Assembly (NCBI RefSeq): GCF_018138085.1
Contig: NZ_CP073105.1
Location: forward strand, 806,001-870,000
Direction: 5' to 3'
DNA: 64,000 nt
Origin: Stutzerimonas stutzeri
Lineage (GTDB): Bacteria; Pseudomonadota; Gammaproteobacteria; Pseudomonadales; Pseudomonadaceae
A program made the translations under genes and the position numbers. Position 1 is the stretch's first letter. Every line of letters starts with the position of its first letter. Shown in pieces: positions 51,691 to 61,625 of the stretch. The notes beneath the pieces are model-generated. The model did not search any database. It was given only the letters and a program-made list of their open reading frames with translations, and was not told the origin of the DNA.

Positions 51691-52881
51691 GTGCAAGTCA
51701 TCGATCGGCGAAAAGCCCTCAGTATTCCGCCCCTCTGGCGGCTCGCGTTTCGTCCATTCTTTCTCGCCGGCAGCCTCTTCGCGATGCTGGCGATTCCGCT
51801 GTGGATCGGGGCCTGGACCGGATTGTGGTCGGGCTTTCACCCCACTGGCGGCTGGCTCGCCTGGCACCGCCACGAAATGCTCTTCGGCTTCGCCATGGCC
51901 ATCGTCGCCGGCTTCCTGCTGACGGCGGGTCAGACCTGGACGGGCCAGCCCGGAGTTTCCGGTAACCGCCTGGCGGCGCTGGCGGGCGTCTGGCTGCTGG
52001 CGCGTCTGGGCTGGTTGCTGGGTGCACCGATCGGCCTGCTGGTGGTGGCGGACCTGCTGTTCCTGCTCGGCGTAACCGGGTTGATGGCGCGCATGCTCTG
52101 GGTGGTCAGGCAGAAACGCAACTATCCGATCATCGCCGTGCTCACCCTGATGACCGGCGCCGATGTGCTGGTGCTCTGCGGCGTCGCGCTGAGCGACGAC
52201 GGACTACAGCGCCAGGGCGTACTCGCCGGGCTGTGGCTGGTGGCGGCGCTGATGGCCATCATCGGTGGGCGGGTGATTCCCTTCTTCACCCAGCGCGGTC
52301 TCGGCCGTGCCGACGCGGTGAAGCCCTGGCTCTGGCTGGACGTGGCGCTGCTGGTCGGGACCGGCCTGATTGCCGCGCTTTATGCCGCCGGTGTCGCCCT
52401 CGTACCGCATGTGCTGCTCGGCCTGCTGTTCATTGCTATCGCCGCTGGCCACCTGCTGCGCCTGGCGCGTTGGTACGACGCCGGCATCTGGCGTGTGCCG
52501 CTGCTGTGGTCGCTGCACCTGGCCATGCTCTGGCTGGTAATCGCTGCTGCGGGCCTGGCGCTGTGGAACTTCGGCCTGCTGAGCAACGCCAGCGCGGCGC
52601 TGCATGCCCTTTCGGTGGGTTCGATGAGCGGCCTGATCCTGGCGATGATCGCGCGCGTGACGCTCGGCCATACCGGACGCCCCTTACAGCTACCGTCGGG
52701 CATCGTCGCCGCCTTCACTCTGTTCAATCTCGGCGCGGCTGCGCGGGTGTTTATCGCCAGCCAGTGGCCGATGTCCGGACTCTGGCTCGCGGCCGGCTGC
52801 TGGGCCGCCGCCTTTGCCCTGTACGCCTGGCGCTATGCCCCGATGCTGGTGAGCGCACGGGTCGACGGTCATCCCGGCTGA
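51691..52881 (+). CDS. nnrS: NnrS family heme/copper membrane protein
   Basis: 396 residues with about 12 hydrophobic segments. The N-terminal RLAFRPFFLAGSLFAMLAI and WHRHEMLFGFAMAIVAGFLL motifs are the family hallmarks, and the histidines in the latter are likely heme/metal ligands. NnrS proteins help cells tolerate nitric oxide during denitrification. The start is GTG at 51691 because AGGAGG lies 5 nt upstream; the in-frame GTG at 51676 would add five residues. An FNR-type box precedes it. Confidence 0.93.
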   Translation: MQVIDRRKALSIPPLWRLAFRPFFLAGSLFAMLAIPLWIGAWTGLWSGFHPTGGWLAWHRHEMLFGFAMAIVAGFLLTAGQTWTGQPGVSGNRLAALAGVWLLARLGWLLGAPIGLLVVADLLFLLGVTGLMARMLWVVRQKRNYPIIAVLTLMTGADVLVLCGVALSDDGLQRQGVLAGLWLVAALMAIIGGRVIPFFTQRGLGRADAVKPWLWLDVALLVGTGLIAALYAAGVALVPHVLLGLLFIAIAAGHLLRLARWYDAGIWRVPLLWSLHLAMLWLVIAAAGLALWNFGLLSNASAALHALSVGSMSGLILAMIARVTLGHTGRPLQLPSGIVAAFTLFNLGAAARVFIASQWPMSGLWLAAGCWAAAFALYAWRYAPMLVSARVDGHPG

Positions 52882-52988
52882 CTGTGGTCGTCGGCATTCC
52901 TACCTGTAACCCCTGATCGAATAACCGCTGCCCGCCCATTCTGGGTCGGGCCGCTTGTGGCTCGGCGATCGCCGGCATCGGAGTAAAT

Positions 52989-53732
52989 ATGAAGAACGAA
53001 TTCAAGGACCGCCTGGCCATCGTCACGGGTGCCAGTTCCGGGATCGGCCTCGCGCTGTGTGCCGCTCTGCTGCAGCGTGGTGCTCGTGTGCTGGCCATGT
53101 CGCGCAGCGTCGGAGGGCTGGGCCAGTTGCTGGAGAGCTATCCCGAGCAGATGGTCTGGGTGGCCGGTGATGTTACCGTCGCCGACGACCTGCAAACGCT
53201 GGCGCGGCGCGCCGCCGTGCTCGGTCCGGTGGATTACCTGGTGCCCAATGCCGGTATTGCCGAGCTCGGCGACAGCCTCGACACGAGCTGCTTCGACCGT
53301 CAATGGGCGGTCAACGGCGCCGGCGCGCTGAACACCCTGGCGGCGCTGCGGGCCGAGCTCGCCAAACCGGCCTCGGTGGTCTTTGTCGGTACCTTTCTGA
53401 CGCGCAGCACCTTCCCTGGCCTGGCCGCGTATATCGCCAGCAAGGCGGCACTGGTGGCCCATGCGCGCACGCTGGCGGTGGAATTCGCGTCGCTGGACGT
53501 GCGCATCAACACGGTGTCGCCCGGGCCGACCGCCACCGCCATCTGGGGCACCCTGGGCCTGGCCGACGAACAGCTGGAGGCGGTCGCCGATGCGGTCACC
53601 AAGCGTCTCCTGCCGGGGCATTTCCTCGAGTCGGCGGCGGTCGCCAACGTGATCCTGTTCCAGCTGTCGCAGGGCGCTCGCGGCGTCTACGGACAGGACT
53701 GGGTGGTCGATAACGGCTATACGCTCAACTGA
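52989..53732 (+). CDS. Short-chain dehydrogenase/reductase
   Basis: 247 residues. NAD(P)-binding [12 protein letters not shown] near residue 14, PNAGIAELG near 88, [12 protein letters not shown] with the Tyr-x3-Lys pair near 150, and a late [15 protein letters not shown] segment ([13 protein letters not shown]). The position 13 residues before the catalytic tyrosine, normally serine, is threonine (VGTFLTRS). The substrate is unknown. It lies between nnrS and the CZB chemoreceptor gene on the same strand, with 16 bp to the latter, so it may belong to the denitrification-associated set. Confidence 0.85.
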   Translation: MKNEFKDRLAIVTGASSGIGLALCAALLQRGARVLAMSRSVGGLGQLLESYPEQMVWVAGDVTVADDLQTLARRAAVLGPVDYLVPNAGIAELGDSLDTSCFDRQWAVNGAGALNTLAALRAELAKPASVVFVGTFLTRSTFPGLAAYIASKAALVAHARTLAVEFASLDVRINTVSPGPTATAIWGTLGLADEQLEAVADAVTKRLLPGHFLESAAVANVILFQLSQGARGVYGQDWVVDNGYTLN

Positions 53733-53748
53733 CCTCGCGAGGCCGACG

Positions 53749-54867
53749 ATGATCTTCGGAGCCAGGCGGGCCGCCCGCCAGTTGCAAGACGAACGCGATC
53801 GCCTGCAGCGCACCTGCGACGATCAGGCCGCGCGTATCTCGGCGCTGGAGCAGGCGCTCGCCGCCATGCAGGCGGCACGCAGCGATGAGCAGCGCCAACT
53901 CCGTTACTACCGCGGCGTGGCCAGCAAGCTGGCCTGCTTCAGTACATCGGTGGCGCATCTGGGCGACTCCTTCGAGTACCTCACCGGTCAACTGGGCGAG
54001 AACCGCCTCCGTGCCGAGCAGGTCGACGACGCGGCGTTGAGCAACCAGCAACGCTTCGGCGAATTGCAGGGCAAGGCGATCGACATGGAGCGTGGCCTCG
54101 ATCAGGCCTCGCGCAAGGTCGAGGCCCTGGCGGCGCATTCGCAGGAGATCAACGGCATCGTCGATCTCATCAGCGGCATCGCCAGCCAGACCAACCTGCT
54201 CGCCCTCAACGCCGCCATCGAGGCGGCGCGGGCGGGGGAGGCCGGGCGCGGTTTCGCGGTGGTCGCCGGGGAGGTTCGCACCCTGGCGGAGCGAACCGCG
54301 CTGGCTACCGCCGACATTGTCCGCAAGATCACCGAGGTGCAGGCCGAGATCGCCGACGTGCACCACTACATCCAGCTACAGGGAAACCTGGCGCAGGGGT
54401 TCAGCCAGACCACGGCCAGCGCCGTCGCCGGCATGCAGCACCTGCATCGATTGGCCGGGAGCATGCGTGACGGCATCGAGCGTTCCTCGTTCCGCGCGGG
54501 AATCGAGCTGGCCAATCTGGACGAGCTGTCGTTGAAGTTCGTCGTCTACAACCAGGTCCTAGGCGCTGCCGAGCAGAGCGTTCCGACGTTGCCCAGCGAG
54601 CGCGATTGCCGGTTCGGGCGCTGGTACTACGCGGAGGATAACCGGCGCATGCAGCGCCTGGCGCACTTCCAGCGGATCGAGCGGCCGCACACCGCCGTGC
54701 ATCACCAAGGGCAGCGGGCACTCGAGGCATTTGCGCGACAGGCGCTGGAGGACACGCTCGGGCACCTCGGCGAGATGGAGACGGCCAACCTCGAGGTGAT
54801 GCGCATTGTCGCGGCGCTGATCGACGAGTACGAAGCCAGCACCCGGCCGTCTCACGCACCGGCGTGA
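53749..54867 (+). CDS. Soluble methyl-accepting chemotaxis protein with CZB zinc-binding domain
   Basis: 372 residues without membrane segments. An N-terminal coiled coil (about 8-50) is followed by the MCP signalling domain with the tip sequence [20 protein letters not shown] near 150. The C-terminal CZB domain starts near 245; its core [12 protein letters not shown] is visible near 288. CZB domains bind zinc and in known cases sense zinc or hypochlorite. It has no HAMP or periplasmic sensor, so it reports cytosolic conditions. Cotranscription with the SDR gene 16 bp upstream is likely. Confidence 0.9.
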   Translation: MIFGARRAARQLQDERDRLQRTCDDQAARISALEQALAAMQAARSDEQRQLRYYRGVASKLACFSTSVAHLGDSFEYLTGQLGENRLRAEQVDDAALSNQQRFGELQGKAIDMERGLDQASRKVEALAAHSQEINGIVDLISGIASQTNLLALNAAIEAARAGEAGRGFAVVAGEVRTLAERTALATADIVRKITEVQAEIADVHHYIQLQGNLAQGFSQTTASAVAGMQHLHRLAGSMRDGIERSSFRAGIELANLDELSLKFVVYNQVLGAAEQSVPTLPSERDCRFGRWYYAEDNRRMQRLAHFQRIERPHTAVHHQGQRALEAFARQALEDTLGHLGEMETANLEVMRIVAALIDEYEASTRPSHAPA

Positions 54868-55102
54868 AGTGCCTGATGGGCTGCGGCCCGCGGGTCGAGC
54901 GCCAAGGCAGCCGCAGCGTTGATAACAAAAATTTTGCATCGAAGCATCAACAGGATTCATTGGCAGCACGGCCCAGACGCACCGACAATGTGCGGCCCGG
55001 CTGGCTGGTGCCTCTTTTCCGTGCGCCAATGCCCCGCCTGTTCGTGGTATCTCGTCCTCCTGGACGGCCGCCGTACCGCCTTCCTTCGCTCAAGCAGGTC
55101 GC

Positions 55103-56242
55103 ATGCAACAACGTCTTATCGACTGGTGCCGTTCCTTCGCCCCGGCGCCTCTCTCTGCGCGCCCGGCCGAATGGCTGCGCGCGGCCATCGGTATCGGTCT
55201 GGTGCTGCTGCTGATCATTCCGGCCAGTGCGCTGGTGTTCGGGAGCAGTATTTCGCTGCCGTTGGTGGCGCCGGCGGCAGCGTCGGCGGTGCTGGTGTTC
55301 GCCGCGTCGTCGAGCCCCTTCGCGCAGCCCTGGTCGGTGATCGGCGGCAACCTGCTGGCCACCGCGATCGGCGTAGCGTTGGCAGCCAGCGACTTGCCAG
55401 TCGCGGCCGCTGCCGGCATCGCCGGGGCCCTGGCGATCCTCTGTCTGTTCATCCTGCGCTGCCTGCATCCGCCTGCCGCGGCGCTGGCGCTGGTGGCGGT
55501 GATAGGTAGCCCGCAGGTGCACGCTTTCGGCTTCGAACTGCTCTATCCGGTGGCCTTCAATTCGCTGCTGCTGGTCTCGGTTGCGCTCCTCTACAACAAC
55601 CTCAGCGGGCATGCCTATCCCAAGCCGCGCCCGCACAAGGGCAACCCGCACCACACTCACGACCCCCTGCCCAGTGAGCGCATGAGCTTCAGCGAGGACG
55701 ATGTCGAGCGCGCGCTGGCCGACTTCGGCGAATACGTCGACGTCACCCGCGACGATCTCGCCCAGTTGATCAAACAGACCGAAAAGCACGCGTTGCGGCG
55801 CAGCATGGGCGAGATCACCGCCGCCGACATCATGTCCCGCGACCTCTACTGGGGCACGCCGGACTGTTCGATTCAGCAGGCCTGGCAAACGCTGCGCGAA
55901 CACCGTCTGCATTCGTTCCCGGTGCTGGAGCCCGACAGCCGCCGCCTGGTGGGTATCGTGACCCTGGTCGATCTGCTCAAGCACTTCCAGCCGGCGTCGG
56001 CACGGATCAAGTTCGGCCAGCTCAAATTCCTGCGCGGCGTCCAGCTACGCACGATCATGAGCACGCCGGTGGTCTCGGTAACCGAGGACAGCCACATGGT
56101 CGATCTGGTGTTCCTGCTGTCCGACCGCGGTCTGCACTGCCTGCCGGTCGTCGATGGCCAACAGCGACTGGTCGGCATGATCACCCAGACCGACCTCATT
56201 GCCGCGCTCTACCGCAACTGGCTCAAGCACCTGCCCGACTGA
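55103..56242 (+). CDS. HPP family membrane protein with C-terminal CBS domains (copy 1)
   Basis: 379 residues. The N-terminal HPP domain (about residues 20-165) has four to five hydrophobic helices and the eponymous LRCLHPPAAALALVAVIG motif; SSPFAQPWSVIGGNLLAT is also typical. Two CBS domains follow at about 235-375 (ADIMSRDLYWG, GLHCLPVVDGQQRLVGMITQ). HPP proteins of cyanobacteria and chloroplasts transport nitrite; CBS domains usually sense adenine nucleotides. Copy 2 follows directly. The pair lies between nos and nir genes, suggesting a nitrogen-oxide anion role, which is inference. Confidence 0.88.
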   Translation: MQQRLIDWCRSFAPAPLSARPAEWLRAAIGIGLVLLLIIPASALVFGSSISLPLVAPAAASAVLVFAASSSPFAQPWSVIGGNLLATAIGVALAASDLPVAAAAGIAGALAILCLFILRCLHPPAAALALVAVIGSPQVHAFGFELLYPVAFNSLLLVSVALLYNNLSGHAYPKPRPHKGNPHHTHDPLPSERMSFSEDDVERALADFGEYVDVTRDDLAQLIKQTEKHALRRSMGEITAADIMSRDLYWGTPDCSIQQAWQTLREHRLHSFPVLEPDSRRLVGIVTLVDLLKHFQPASARIKFGQLKFLRGVQLRTIMSTPVVSVTEDSHMVDLVFLLSDRGLHCLPVVDGQQRLVGMITQTDLIAALYRNWLKHLPD

Positions 56243-56326
56243 GTACGACCATCTCGCGGAGACTAGGGGAACCCGGCTGCTGGTACAGTGCCTGACAAGC
56301 CAACCCCTTCCGGACAAGCAGAGCCC

Positions 56327-57466
56327 ATGCAAGAACGCCTGAGCCACTGGTTGCGGTCCTTCTTCCCGGCCCCCCAGAGTGTCTCCCACAAGCACTGGAT
56401 TCGCGCCGTGATCGGCGTCGGGCTGGTAGTGCTGCCGATGGTGGCGGTCGGGCTGCTGGTGTTCGGCGGCCCCGTGACCCTGCATATCGTCGCGCCCGCC
56501 GGCGCCTCGGCGGTGATCCTGTTCAGCGCCTCGTCCAGCCCGTTCGCCCAGCCCTGGTCGGTGATCGGTGGCAACCTCATCGCCGTGGCGATCGGGGTGA
56601 CGCTCGGCCTCTGCGGCCTGACCCCGGTGGCTGCGGCCGTGACGGCGGTGTGTCTGGCGATCGCCTGCCTGTTCCTGCTGCGCTGCATGCACCCGCCGAG
56701 CTGTGCGCTAGCGATGGTCGCGGCGATCGGCGGGCCGGGCATCACCGAGCTCGGCTATGGCCTGCTGTATCCTGTGGCGTTCAATTCGCTGCTGCTGGTG
56801 GCATTCGCCCTGCTGTACAACAACCTCACCGGGCATCCCTATCCCAAACCGCGGACCCAGGGCAGCGGCGTCCAGGCCGGCAGCGTGCCGCTGGGCGAGG
56901 AGCACCTGGGTTTCACCGATGACGACGTCGAACGCGCGCTGCAGGAGTTCGGCGAGTATGTCGACGTGACCCGCGATGACCTGCTCGAGCTGATCCAACG
57001 CATCGAAAAGCATGCCATCCGCCGCAGTATGGGAGATGTCAGCGCTGCCGACATCATGTGCCGTGAATTGCATACCTGCGCCCCGCAGGAGAGCCTGCAT
57101 CAGGCGCGCGCATTGGTGCGCCGGCACCGGCTGCATGCGCTGGCGGTGGTCGATCCAGACAGCCACGCGCTGATCGGCATCGTCACCCAGACCGACCTGC
57201 TTCAGCACCTCGAATCGCATCCTTCACGCTTCAGCCTCCGCCGCCTGTCCCTGCGCCGCGAGACGCGTATCAGCGACATCATGAGCGCCCCGGTGGTGTC
57301 GGTGCGCGAGGATGCCCAACTGCCGGACCTGGTCTACCTGCTGGCCGATCGCGGCATGTCCTGTCTGCCGGTGGTCGACGCTGAGCAGCGGCTGGTGGGC
57401 ATCATCACCCAGAGCGATCTGATCACCGGCTTGTACCAGAGCTGGATGAAGCGCCTGAGCAACTGA
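56327..57466 (+). CDS. HPP family membrane protein with C-terminal CBS domains (copy 2)
   Basis: 379 residues, the same length as copy 1 and clearly paralogous: LRCMHPPSCALAMVAAIGGP, SSPFAQPWSVIGGNLIAV, then DVERALQEFGEYVDVTRDDL shared with copy 1, and two CBS domains (ADIMCRELHTC, GMSCLPVVDAEQRLVGIITQ). The start is placed at the ATG at 56327, which aligns with the N-terminus of copy 1; a GTG at 56288 would add 13 residues. It converges with the LysR gene, 13 bp apart. Confidence 0.87.
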   Translation: MQERLSHWLRSFFPAPQSVSHKHWIRAVIGVGLVVLPMVAVGLLVFGGPVTLHIVAPAGASAVILFSASSSPFAQPWSVIGGNLIAVAIGVTLGLCGLTPVAAAVTAVCLAIACLFLLRCMHPPSCALAMVAAIGGPGITELGYGLLYPVAFNSLLLVAFALLYNNLTGHPYPKPRTQGSGVQAGSVPLGEEHLGFTDDDVERALQEFGEYVDVTRDDLLELIQRIEKHAIRRSMGDVSAADIMCRELHTCAPQESLHQARALVRRHRLHALAVVDPDSHALIGIVTQTDLLQHLESHPSRFSLRRLSLRRETRISDIMSAPVVSVREDAQLPDLVYLLADRGMSCLPVVDAEQRLVGIITQSDLITGLYQSWMKRLSN

Positions 57467-57479
57467 CGGCCGGATCGGC

Positions 57480-58340
57480 TCAGATCGCGTAGTTCCAGCG
57501 CGACCAGTCGTAGTCGTCCCGAGCGACCTCGCGTAGCAGTTCGAGTGCCTTGAACAGGGCCGGCGACTGCGCCGCGCGGGAATGGACCAGGTAGACCGGG
57601 TAGCTGAATTCCGGCGCTTGCTCGACGCGCTTGAGGATGCCTTCGTCGAGATAGCGCTGCACCACGCGCGTGCGGAAGTAGCCGCGCCCGCCGCACTGAA
57701 CCAGATACTGCAGCGCCAGCGGCCCGAGGCTGAAGGACAGGGCGGCGCGCATATGGCCCGGCAGGGAAAGGTCGTGCTGCTGACGGAACGCCGGGCCCCA
57801 GTCGATATAGAGATAAGGATCCGGCTCGGTTGCATGCACCACCTGGATGAGTTTTTCCTCGAGCAGTTGCTCGATCTGCAATCCGGGCCAGTACTCGGGG
57901 CGGTGCACCAATGCCGCATCCAGCGCGCCCAAGTCGAGTTGCTTTTGCAGCTCATCGCCACTGGCCACCTCGTTGCGCAGCGCATGGTCAGGCATTGCCT
58001 GGCGCAGCCGCTGGACCCAGGCAAGCATCAGCGGGTTACACAGGCTGACCTCGGCTCCAAGCGACAACAGCTTGTCGTAGCCGCGCGGCAACGGCAGGTC
58101 GCGCCGCGCCGTTTCCCAGGTCTGCACCAGTTGCGTGGCATAGGCGACAAAACGTTCGCCGTCAGGCGTCAGCCGCGCCCCGGCCCGGTTGCGCACGAAC
58201 AGCCGGCAACCGAGCTGCGTCTCCAGACTACGCACCCGCGCGGTCACCGCCGTCTGGGTGACATGCAGGCGCTCGGCGGTGGCGATGAAGCTGCCGCTGC
58301 GAATGATCTCGAGAAAGGTGCGGGCGAGATCGATATCCAT
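57480..58340 (-). CDS. LysR family transcriptional regulator
   Basis: 286 residues. Winged helix at about 1-60 (ARTFLEIIRSGSFIATAERL, VTQTAVTARVRSLETQLGC) and a periplasmic-binding-like effector domain from about 90. The RSGSFIATAERLHVTQ pattern and the length resemble the HdfR/ArgP-like branch, but no target is evident. Downstream HPP genes are convergent, so the usual divergent target logic does not apply; upstream lies a repeat array. Confidence 0.87.
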   Translation of the reverse strand: MDIDLARTFLEIIRSGSFIATAERLHVTQTAVTARVRSLETQLGCRLFVRNRAGARLTPDGERFVAYATQLVQTWETARRDLPLPRGYDKLLSLGAEVSLCNPLMLAWVQRLRQAMPDHALRNEVASGDELQKQLDLGALDAALVHRPEYWPGLQIEQLLEEKLIQVVHATEPDPYLYIDWGPAFRQQHDLSLPGHMRAALSFSLGPLALQYLVQCGGRGYFRTRVVQRYLDEGILKRVEQAPEFSYPVYLVHSRAAQSPALFKALELLREVARDDYDWSRWNYAI

Positions 58341-58431
58341 GGAAAGCGGCGCTCATATCAAAGGGAGTGATATGAAAGCAGGTTGGGATCAATGGTGGAA
58401 GTGGACAAGGGTACCGAAGGTGGCATTCAGC

Positions 58432-59225
58432 TCGTAAAGCTCGCGGTCGAGACCGCTCCTACAAGTCTGTGCACGCCCGTGGTAGCGGTCTTGACCGCGA
58501 AGCTTCTGATCCAAACCACGACCGGGCAGCGGCTATTACCGGGACGGTTTGGGGCGCCTCAGACACTGGAGAGTTCGCGGTCGAGACCGCTCCTACAAGG
58601 CGGTGCATTACCTGTGGGAGCGGTCTTGACCGCGAAGCTTTTGATTCACACGCACGACTGGGCAGCGGCTATTACCGGGACTGTCTGGGGCGCCTCAGAC
58701 ACCGAAGAGCTCGCGGTCGAGACCGCTCCTACAAGCCTGTGCACACCCGTAGGAGCGGTCTTGACCGCGAAGCTTTTGATTCAAACCACAACGGGGCACT
58801 GGCTATTACCGGGACTGTCTGGGGCGCCTCGGACACCGTGGAGCTCGCGGTCGAGACCGCTCCTACAAGGCTGTGCACACCTGTGGGAGCGGTCTTGACC
58901 TCGAAGCTTTTGATCCACCAAACCACGACGGGGCAGCGGCTATTACCGGGACTGTCTGGGGCGCCTCAGACACCGTAGAGCTCGCGGTCGAGACCGCTCC
59001 TACAAGGCGGCGCATTACCTGTGGGAGCGGTCTTGACCGCGAAGCTTTTGATTCACACGCTCGACTGGGCAGCGGCTATTACCGGGACGGTTTGGGGCGC
59101 CTCAGACACCGAAGAGCTCGGGGTCGAGACCGCTCCCACAAGTCTGTGCACACCCGTGGGAGCGGTCTTGACCGCGAAGCTTTTGATTCAAACCACGACC
59201 GGGCAGCGGCTATTACCGGGACGGC
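58432..59225. repeat. Tandem palindromic array (type 1), six ~135-bp units
   Basis: AAGCTT anchors at 58500, 58635, 58770, 58904, 59042 and 59177. Units contain GTGGGAGCGGTCTTGACCGC, the spacer GGCTATTACCGGGACGG and the arm GCGGTCGAGACCGCTCCTAC. Unit length, spacer and orientation match the array at 41.65-42.43 kb. It ends just before the nirN stop codon. Confidence 0.9.
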
Positions 59226-59231
59226 CAGCCC

Positions 59232-60725
59232 TCAGTGCGAGGTCCCCTCGGCAAACTCGATCTTGTTGCCGACGTTGTATTTGCCGGACGGTTTGTTCAT
59301 CGGGATGCGTTTGATCTCTTCCAGCGTCTTGGCGTCGTAGACGATCAGCGCGCCGTCGGTGTCCCAGACGCTGAGCAGGGCGTAGCGGCCGTCGTTGGTG
59401 AATTCGACGTGGGCAGCGTTCTTGCCCGGCATTGGCCGTAGCGTGTAGGCGATTTCCAGGGTCTGTTTGTCGATCAGGTGCACGGCGTCGTTGTTCGGGC
59501 CGAAGAACACGTCTGTCCAGGCGTATTTCGAGTTCAGGTGGCTGCGCATGAAGAAGCCGGGGCCTTCGGTGGGGATTTCCTTGATCAGCTTCCAGGTCTC
59601 GAGGTCGAGCACCGAGATCAGGCCCTTGCTCACGTTGGGCGTGGCGAAGACCCACTTGCCGTTGCGCTTCCAGTAGATGCCCGAGCCCAGGTGCGGCATG
59701 CCCGGCAGCGGGATGTCGGTGACCGCCTTGCCGGTGTCGAGGTCGATGACCTGGCCGCCGAGGGCCTTGCGCGAGGTGGCCAGCAGGTAGCGATAGTCTG
59801 GGGTAAAGGAGAAGTCGTCGAGAAAGTCGGCGGCCTCGATGCGCCGTGGTTTGAAGTCCGGCTCGCCGGCATAGGACAGCTCCCAGGCTTCCTTCACGTC
59901 CTTCAGTGCGACCACGAAGCTGTCGCGTGGCGGGGCGGTGTAGACGGCGCTGACCCGCGACGGCGTGCCGTCCGCGGCGACCGCCGGGATGTGCTTTACC
60001 AGCGACAGGTCGCGCGCGTCGAGCAGTACCAGATTGCCCGGCAGGTAGTTGCCCACCAGCACCCAGCGGCCATCGTTGCTGACGGCCAGATTGCGGGTGT
60101 TCAGCCCGGCGCGGACCTCGGCGATCATGGTCAGGTTGTTGAGGTCGTAGACGCTGACCCAGCCGTCGCGCGAGGCGAAGTAGACGAAGCGCCCATCCGG
60201 CGAGAACTTCGGGCCACCGTGCAGGGCGTAGTGCGACGGGAAGTTGGCCAGCTCGGTGAAGCGCTCGCCGTCGAGCACGCGTACATGATGATTGCCGGCC
60301 TCGACCACGACGAACAGGTTGAGCGGGTCGGCGCCGTGTTGCGGCGTGCTCGGTAGCTTGGAAACGTCGGCAAGGATGCGGTGGCTGGCGCGAATATCCG
60401 CGTCGCTCCAGGTCGGCGGGGTCGCTGGCGGCTGATAGAGATAGCTCACCAGACCATCGATCTGTGCATCGTTCAGACGGTCGCCGAACGCCGCCATCTG
60501 GCTGGCCGGCCGACCGTTGTGGATGACCTCGCGTGCCTCGTCAGGCTTCAGTCGGCTGAGGCTCTCCGGCAGCAGCGCCGGCCCTGCGCCGCCCAGACGA
60601 TCGACGCCATGGCAGCTCTGGCAGTGTTGCTCGTAAAGCGCGCCGGCCTGTTCCAAGCCCACCACCTCGGGCGCTGCCTGAATCGCACCAGAAAGTGCCA
60701 ACAGCACTAGCGGAACTACTCGCAT
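59232..60725 (-). CDS. nirN: NirN, cytochrome c/d1 domain protein (dihydro-heme d1 dehydrogenase)
   Basis: 497 residues. Signal peptide ([18 protein letters not shown]), a cytochrome c domain with CQSCH near residue 35, and an eight-bladed d1-type propeller from about 110 ([51 protein letters not shown]). NirN catalyses the last oxidation in heme d1 synthesis and hands the product to NirS. NirF is the alternative, but NirF lacks the CxxCH domain. It overlaps nirE by 10 nt; the order J-E-N matches the end of the nir operon in pseudomonads. Confidence 0.93.
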   Translation of the reverse strand: MRVVPLVLLALSGAIQAAPEVVGLEQAGALYEQHCQSCHGVDRLGGAGPALLPESLSRLKPDEAREVIHNGRPASQMAAFGDRLNDAQIDGLVSYLYQPPATPPTWSDADIRASHRILADVSKLPSTPQHGADPLNLFVVVEAGNHHVRVLDGERFTELANFPSHYALHGGPKFSPDGRFVYFASRDGWVSVYDLNNLTMIAEVRAGLNTRNLAVSNDGRWVLVGNYLPGNLVLLDARDLSLVKHIPAVAADGTPSRVSAVYTAPPRDSFVVALKDVKEAWELSYAGEPDFKPRRIEAADFLDDFSFTPDYRYLLATSRKALGGQVIDLDTGKAVTDIPLPGMPHLGSGIYWKRNGKWVFATPNVSKGLISVLDLETWKLIKEIPTEGPGFFMRSHLNSKYAWTDVFFGPNNDAVHLIDKQTLEIAYTLRPMPGKNAAHVEFTNDGRYALLSVWDTDGALIVYDAKTLEEIKRIPMNKPSGKYNVGNKIEFAEGTSH

Positions 60726-61561
60726 AGGGCCTCCTGTGGAGCGGATTGTATATGCCGGGCGGTGCGTAGCCGAGCCGGGAATTCCAGCTCGGTGTCGGCG
60801 AACAAGCCGACCACCTGGCCGATGACGGTTAGGGTTGGCGGCATCAGCTGGTGCGCCTGCGCCATGCTCGGCAGTTGCTTGAGGCTGCAGCGCACCACGC
60901 GCTGGTCGGCGCGGGTGCCGTTGCCGATCAGTGCGGCCGGCGTGTCGACCGGCAGGCCGGCGGCGATCAGGTTGCGCGAGATCTCGCCGAGCGCGGCCAG
61001 GCCCATATAGAAGACCAGCGTCTGCTTGCCCTCGACCAGACTGGTCCAGGACAGCTGCAGCGCGCCGTCTTCCTGCAAATGGCCGGTGATGAACTGGCAG
61101 GAATGCGCCAGGTCGCGGTGGGTCAGCGGAATGCCGGCATAGGCGCTGCAACCGGCAGCGGCGGTCACGCCCGGAACCACCTGGCCATTGATGCCATGCG
61201 CCAGAAGGAATTCCAGTTCCTCGGCGCCGCGGCCGAAGATGAAGGGGTCGCCGCCTTTCAGCCGCACCACGCGCAGCTTCTGCTGCGCCAGGTCCACCAG
61301 CAACTGGTTGATCTGCGGCTGCGGCAGGCTGTGGTAGCCGCTGGTCTTGCCGACGTAATGGCGGGCGCAGCGGGCTGGCAGCAGCTGCATCAACTCCTCA
61401 CTGACCAGGCGGTCGTAGACCACCGCGTCGGCCTGTTGCAGCAGGCTCCAGGCGCGCAAGGTGAGCAGGCCCGGGTCGCCGGGGCCGGCGCCGACGAGGG
61501 CGACTTCGCCAGGGGCCAGCGTGGCGCCGAGTGCAGCGGGGAGAGTGGTTGGCTGATCCAT
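60716..61561 (-). CDS. nirE: NirE, uroporphyrinogen-III C-methyltransferase for heme d1
   Basis: 281 residues. SUMT motifs: [18 protein letters not shown] near residue 22, [20 protein letters not shown] near 100, and [20 protein letters not shown] near 130. It methylates uroporphyrinogen III at C2 and C7 to precorrin-2 with SAM, the first step of heme d1 synthesis. It lies between nirJ (64-bp gap) and nirN (overlap). A siroheme-type CobA/CysG is the alternative, but context favours NirE. Confidence 0.94.
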   Translation of the reverse strand: MDQPTTLPAALGATLAPGEVALVGAGPGDPGLLTLRAWSLLQQADAVVYDRLVSEELMQLLPARCARHYVGKTSGYHSLPQPQINQLLVDLAQQKLRVVRLKGGDPFIFGRGAEELEFLLAHGINGQVVPGVTAAAGCSAYAGIPLTHRDLAHSCQFITGHLQEDGALQLSWTSLVEGKQTLVFYMGLAALGEISRNLIAAGLPVDTPAALIGNGTRADQRVVRCSLKQLPSMAQAHQLMPPTLTVIGQVVGLFADTELEFPARLRTARHIQSAPQEALCE

Positions 61562-61625
61562 GCGAACTCCTGAAATCTCATCGGACGACGGTAGGTCTCG
61601 GGCGGCCTCGGGGCCGCGCTCGGTA

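Noticed and set aside
58432..59225. Possible CRISPR array
   Set aside because: Units of ~135 bp repeat in full with no unique spacers, and no cas genes are present.
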